Source: Lineus longissimus
Taxonomy: Eukaryota; Nemertea; Pilidiophora; Heteronemertea; Lineidae
Reading direction: 5' to 3'
DNA: 64,000 nucleotides
Assembly (NCBI RefSeq): GCF_910592395.1
Contig: NC_088324.1
Location: 14,350,953 to 14,414,952, forward strand
Both the position numbers and the translations under genes were made by a program. Under the pieces are notes generated by a model. It was not told the DNA's origin. It did not search any database and saw only the letters and a program-made list of their open reading frames with translations. Positions 60,517-64,000 of this stretch are shown here, piece by piece (the stretch's first letter is position 1; each line of letters starts with the position of its first letter).

Positions 60517-60572
60517 CACCAAGTGCTCACGTTATCATGGGCTGTAGCACCAGCCAGGCGGACACCAGGGCT
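60517..60572 (+). CDS. Candidate first coding exon with acylation signal MGCSTS
   Basis: An acceptor-like CATTTGCTGACAG ends at 60516. After 20 bases of possible leader, ATG at 60537 opens MGCSTSQADTRA, and a perfect donor GTGAGT begins at 60573 in phase 0. Gly2 and Cys3 followed by Ser residues is the pattern for N-myristoylation plus palmitoylation, which anchors proteins to membranes. The codons are GC-rich (GGC TGT AGC ACC AGC CAG GCG). Without splicing the frame stops after 10 more codons. No further exon could be linked within the window. Confidence 0.35.
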
Positions 60573-61257
60573 GTGAGTGAGCAAGTATTCATGCGTGAGA
60601 AATAATCATATTTTCTCACCTCTCAGGTTACAGGATATGGCATGTACATCCTTCCATAATAAAGAGGTTTCCAGTAAAATGTGATCCCTAAAATTCAATA
60701 TCTTGAGTTAACCAAACCAAGGTTTTACCCATGGACTCGTTTGTCCTTCAAATTCTGAGCAATCGGCCCAACAGCAAAGCAATGAAAGTGTAATAGGCTG
60801 ATGCGTGTTTCTCCTTTTGTTCGAATCCTCTCAGTTTCTCCTGGTTTCCGTATAAAATGCACACATGACGTTGTAAACTTGAGGTAAAAAGCTATTAGGT
60901 GTTGAACAACATTGAGAACCACGCTGGTGGGAGCCGTCATTGCGACAGCATTTTTCTCCAGACATTTGCTCTCAACTCTTCAGAGATTTCCTGCAGTGAA
61001 AAAATGCTGACTCATGACTTTGTTTCAATGGCGAGAGAGCCTTGCTTTGTTCGCCCTGCTCTGGATCTAATAACGTTTCTCCACCCTTGGCATTCCAATA
61101 CAATGAGTTTCGATTCATGAACCTGGTGATTGGATGACGACTAAAGTGCTACTATGAGAGAGGAAAGCTTGAAGCTCCAGAGACTGTCTGATCCAAGCTC
61201 AAACTGTGAGGTTTGAGGTAAATCTGTCCATGGTGGGACTCACGAGGGCTGGGTATA
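60573..61257. other. No gene seen
   Basis: Would be intron if the exon at 60537 is real. Unrecognised frames at 60725-61120 on both strands. Confidence 0.4.
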
Positions 61258-62350
61258 CTGTTGCCCATCATCCAGTCAAAAGAGATGAAATGTCTTCGAA
61301 GCCCATCCTAATATCCTGATGGTCACAGATGATTTGATCTCCGGGTGGTGTCCCCTTAGCAGTTCCTTGCTTGGTGTCATTTCTTTTCGTAGAGATGACA
61401 GTCCCATCTCTTGCCACCTCAAAGTAGATGGAGTGGAATTACTCATGTACTATCAACGTTTCATGGGGATAACTTAAGACTCTTGGCAGCATCCTGTCAG
61501 TCTTCAGTCTCTCCGGCAGGAGCAGTTCCTTGTCTAGTGTCCTTTCTTTCGGCAGCAGAAACAGTTCCAACATTAACATCGTAATGTCTACTGGCAGGTT
61601 TGCATTGGAATGTGCCCTGATTCAATGACCTTGATCTCTCACCATGTTTAATAGTTATCAGAGCAGACCCCTGAGCGGTCCCCCATCCTTAGTCAGAGAT
61701 AACGACCAATGCTAATGATTTGACACCTTAACATGCTGGGGGTGACTTCACGAGAATTACCCACCGTCCTTGCGGGATTCTCCACGGGGACATCCCAGTT
61801 GATCGTATCGTGAAATATTGATGAGATCTCATCTCGGCGGTGCGTTGGCTGTATTGTCCTTATGGTAGCCATCGCTGTGTCATCTTTGCTCTGGAGAAAT
61901 GACACTCACGGGAATAATAAGGGAATTGTAATTTCCAACTCCTTCTCAAGGTTTCTGCATAGAGCTGGCTACATTCTGTGTATATGGTATCAAGAGTTGA
62001 TTGTGTTGTCAGTATCCCTCCAGAGACAGTTTAAGACCTTGATGTGAATTGGAATTTCAAATATAGTGCAAGAAACGAGCTCTGGGCTAGGTTATACATT
62101 GTAGCTTGGCTGATTGTGTCAGTTAGCCAGGTGATGTCACTCTGGAGAGGGTGCGAGAACTTCATGTGAATTGAAATATCATGGCTTTGATCAACATTCA
62201 AATGAAGCCAGCATTTTCTGTACTTTTCTGTACTGTTGTTGTCATGACCTTCTAACATTGGCTTGTGAGCAGAAGTTGTTTTGATGTGAGGACCAGTTGC
62301 ACTCAACAACATTGGTCTGTTATTACTGTCGGACTTCAGCAAATGTCATA
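61258..62350 (-). pseudogene. Decayed or intron-split tandem-repeat protein sequence
   Basis: On the minus strand several open stretches encode related peptides. Unit at 61271-61438: IYFEVARDGTVISTK, then RNDTKQGTAKG and IICDHQDIRMGFEDI. Unit at about 61507-61690: GTFQCKPASRHYDVN, then VGTVSAAERKDTRQGTA. Unit at about 61693-61830: NWDVPVENPARTVGNSREVT. More distant echoes lie at 62031-62342 (HDISIHMKFS, FEIPIHIK). The shared pattern is (Y/W)(F/D)(E/D)V..GTV..R.DT.QGTA. Between the two best units several third-position changes are silent and K/R swaps occur, as expected for former coding sequence. Stop codons separate the units. No known domain is recognised. Confidence 0.4.
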
Positions 62351-62591
62351 GCTGTTCTTGTATTGTCATGTCTGGTAATGTTTACATTCCAACTTCGTTT
62401 TTGTCACCACTTTTATAGTTCAGACCACTGAGACATGACCTTCATCCTGTAAACCACTCTCTTCAGTTGGTCGTGACACATGAATCATGGGTCATGAAAC
62501 AGCAGGCTTAGCAGAAGAGTTATTGTGTTGATGTAAACCTTTCTGAACTTGGTAATGTTCTTCCTTTTGGTGACGCAACTAAATCGTCCAT
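62351..62591. other. No gene seen
   Basis: Repeated TCATGAC or TCATGTC words on the plus strand may be eroded outliers of the same array; not demonstrable by eye. Confidence 0.35.
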
Positions 62592-62941
62592 CAGTTCTGT
62601 GAAGGGTGCTACATAGACACCAGTTCTGTGAAGGGTGCTACATAGACACCAGTTCTGTGAAGGGTGCTACATAGACACCAGTTCTGTGAAGGGTGCTACA
62701 TAGACACCAGTTCTGTGAAGGATGCTACATAGACACCAGTTCTGTGAAGGATGCTACATAGACACCAGTCTGTGAAGAATGCTACATAGACACCAGTTCT
62801 GTGAAGGGTGCTACATAGCCACCAGTTCTGTGAAGGGTGCTACATAGACACCAGTTCTGTGAAGGGTGCTACATAGACACCAGTTCTGTGAAGGGTGCTA
62901 CATAGACACCAGTTCTGTGAAGGGTGCTACATAGACACCAT
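62592..62941. repeat. 29-bp minisatellite, 12 copies
   Basis: CAGTTCTGTGAAGGGTGCTA plus CATAGACAC repeats directly from 62592. One copy near 62768 is 28 bp and reads CAGTCTGTGAAGAATG. Variants AAGGGTG, AAGGATG and AAGAATG cluster in the middle of the array. The period excludes a conserved reading frame. Confidence 0.97.
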
Positions 62942-63884
62942 GTCTGATACTCTCCTCCTCAGGTTGAACGGAAAGAAATTCTTTGAAGTGTGAAGTACTC
63001 AAGGCGTTGTGACACCAAGTTGTTTGAGGAAGGTATGGCACACAAAAGTTGTGAAAGTCTTTTTACGAACTTGAAGAGTAGAACTGTCAACAGTGAAAAA
63101 AAGTTGAACTGTCAGTAGTGCAGAAAAGTGGGTGATATACTGTAACGTCACTAGATCTGAGCTCCGGCTTCAGTCCAGGTTAGGAACCATAGGCTTATTG
63201 CTACCATCCTGCAATTCCCTTGGTAACAACTGATTGTGGAAGTTTGCCAACTCGACCCTGGTATTGTAGATATTGTCACTGGCCTTGGATTACGTTACAG
63301 TGTATACTTTGTACTTCTTTCCTAAGGGTACTGCAAGTTGTTTTTCCCATGTTTGTTGACTGCTGTTCGTCTAAGCTTTTTCAAGTTCATGACATAACAG
63401 CCATGTCCTCCACCCTGTGAGGGATGTGAAGGAGGGTGTCTTCACTAGTTCCTTGTTCTTACTCCTCAGTTTGTAGGTGATTGTCTACCAAGCTCGGTCT
63501 GAAGAGTTGGTCTTCGATATTGGAGGACAATCATTTTCAGCCAAAGCTTTGTTTTTGCTCTGGGCACTTATCAAAATCATCCACTGTATATATATATATA
63601 TATCCAATTGACGTCATGTATGTCAGAATCCAAGAGCAAGTACCTTTGTGACTGTCAGGCAAACGAGCCAGAATCTGAGTTGTGTTCATATTTTCCTTTG
63701 ATCTCAGCTGATACTTTACTAGGTTAGCCTCAAGAGAACATCAACTGGTTTAAAATTCATATTTCATTCATATATAACATTGAAGCTTAGCCTAAGCTTG
63801 GGATTATTCTGAAAGTCTGATCCCAGCCCTTGGACCTGTTTGAATTATGATATAGGTTTGTGATGCATTCAAAAATAATTGGTT
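62942..63884. other. No gene seen
   Basis: Contains a short (TA)n run at about 63588-63602 and an unrecognised plus frame at 63220-63420. Confidence 0.45.
63588..63602. repeat. (TA)n microsatellite
   Basis: About seven TA dinucleotides. Confidence 0.8.
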
Positions 63885-63885
63885 T

Positions 63886-63938
63886 TTAGCTCACCTCTTA
63901 GCAGAGGTGAGCTTATCCCATACCGTGGCGTCCGTCGT

Positions 63939-64000
<62 letters not shown>
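63886..64000 (+). mobile_element. AGCTCACCT hairpin-led element, truncated by the window edge
   Basis: TTTTTAGCTCACCTCT, loop TAGC, AGAGGTGAGCT forms an 11-bp hairpin (63891-63916), then GGCGTCCGTCGTCCGTCG as in the 6.2-kb copy. The CGT tract has expanded and runs off the window. Confidence 0.7.
63931..64000 (+). repeat. (CGT)n microsatellite inside the element
   Basis: After TCCGTCGTCC the sequence is uninterrupted CGT triplets to the window end, at least 19 units. Confidence 0.95.

Overview
This is animal nuclear DNA. It is AT-rich and almost entirely non-coding. No open frame exceeds about 140 codons, no bacterial-type gene organisation is present, and no complete conserved protein could be recognised on either strand. 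The repeats suggest a marine invertebrate, most plausibly a lophotrochozoan such as a mollusc. The clues are a short element that opens with an AGCTCACCT hairpin followed by CGT triplets (complete at 6.2 kb, cut by the right edge at 63.9 kb), a tRNA-headed SINE with a GAA tail, and a LINE tail. This placement rests on recollection of repeat families and is tentative.

Layout. Positions 1-2130 are a satellite array of 310-bp units, each carrying four diverged 40-bp sub-repeats that fold into different hairpins. From 2.4 to 4.9 kb lie several diverged two-copy tandem duplications. At 6.2-6.65 kb is the hairpin-led element, followed by a 66-bp minisatellite (6.70-6.90 kb) and a tRNA-derived SINE (8.36-8.77 kb). 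An 84-nt microRNA-precursor-like hairpin sits at 10.74 kb. A decayed LINE reverse-transcriptase C-terminus on the minus strand (17.34-17.46 kb) lies close to a SINE-like relic (17.6 kb). From 18 to 48 kb the DNA is mostly featureless intron-like or intergenic sequence, with isolated candidate exons and short inverted repeats.

The strongest discovery is at 48.26-48.67 kb. It is a structurally complete 413-bp miniature LTR retrotransposon on the minus strand. It has two 137-bp LTRs, a 15-nt primer-binding site complementary to the 3' end of tRNA-Lys(CUU), a polypurine tract and a 5-bp flanking duplication. Each LTR carries a tRNA-like sequence with intact A and B boxes, an architecture comparable to Cassandra-type elements of plants, which carry 5S sequences in their LTRs.

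The right end (61.26-62.35 kb) holds a degenerate array on the minus strand. Its open stretches encode related peptides (GTV...R.DT.QGTA), suggesting a decayed or intron-broken tandem-repeat protein gene. A 12-copy 29-bp minisatellite follows (62.59-62.94 kb).

Gene content. The best coding hints are short segments bounded by good splice signals. One is a possible first exon at 60.54 kb encoding MGCSTSQADTRA, an N-terminal myristoylation/palmitoylation-like start. Possible terminal exons lie at 22.04 and 52.44 kb. Possible internal exons lie at 10.05, 15.99 (minus), 23.50 and 44.86 kb. None can be joined into a gene model from sequence alone, and they are reported with low confidence.
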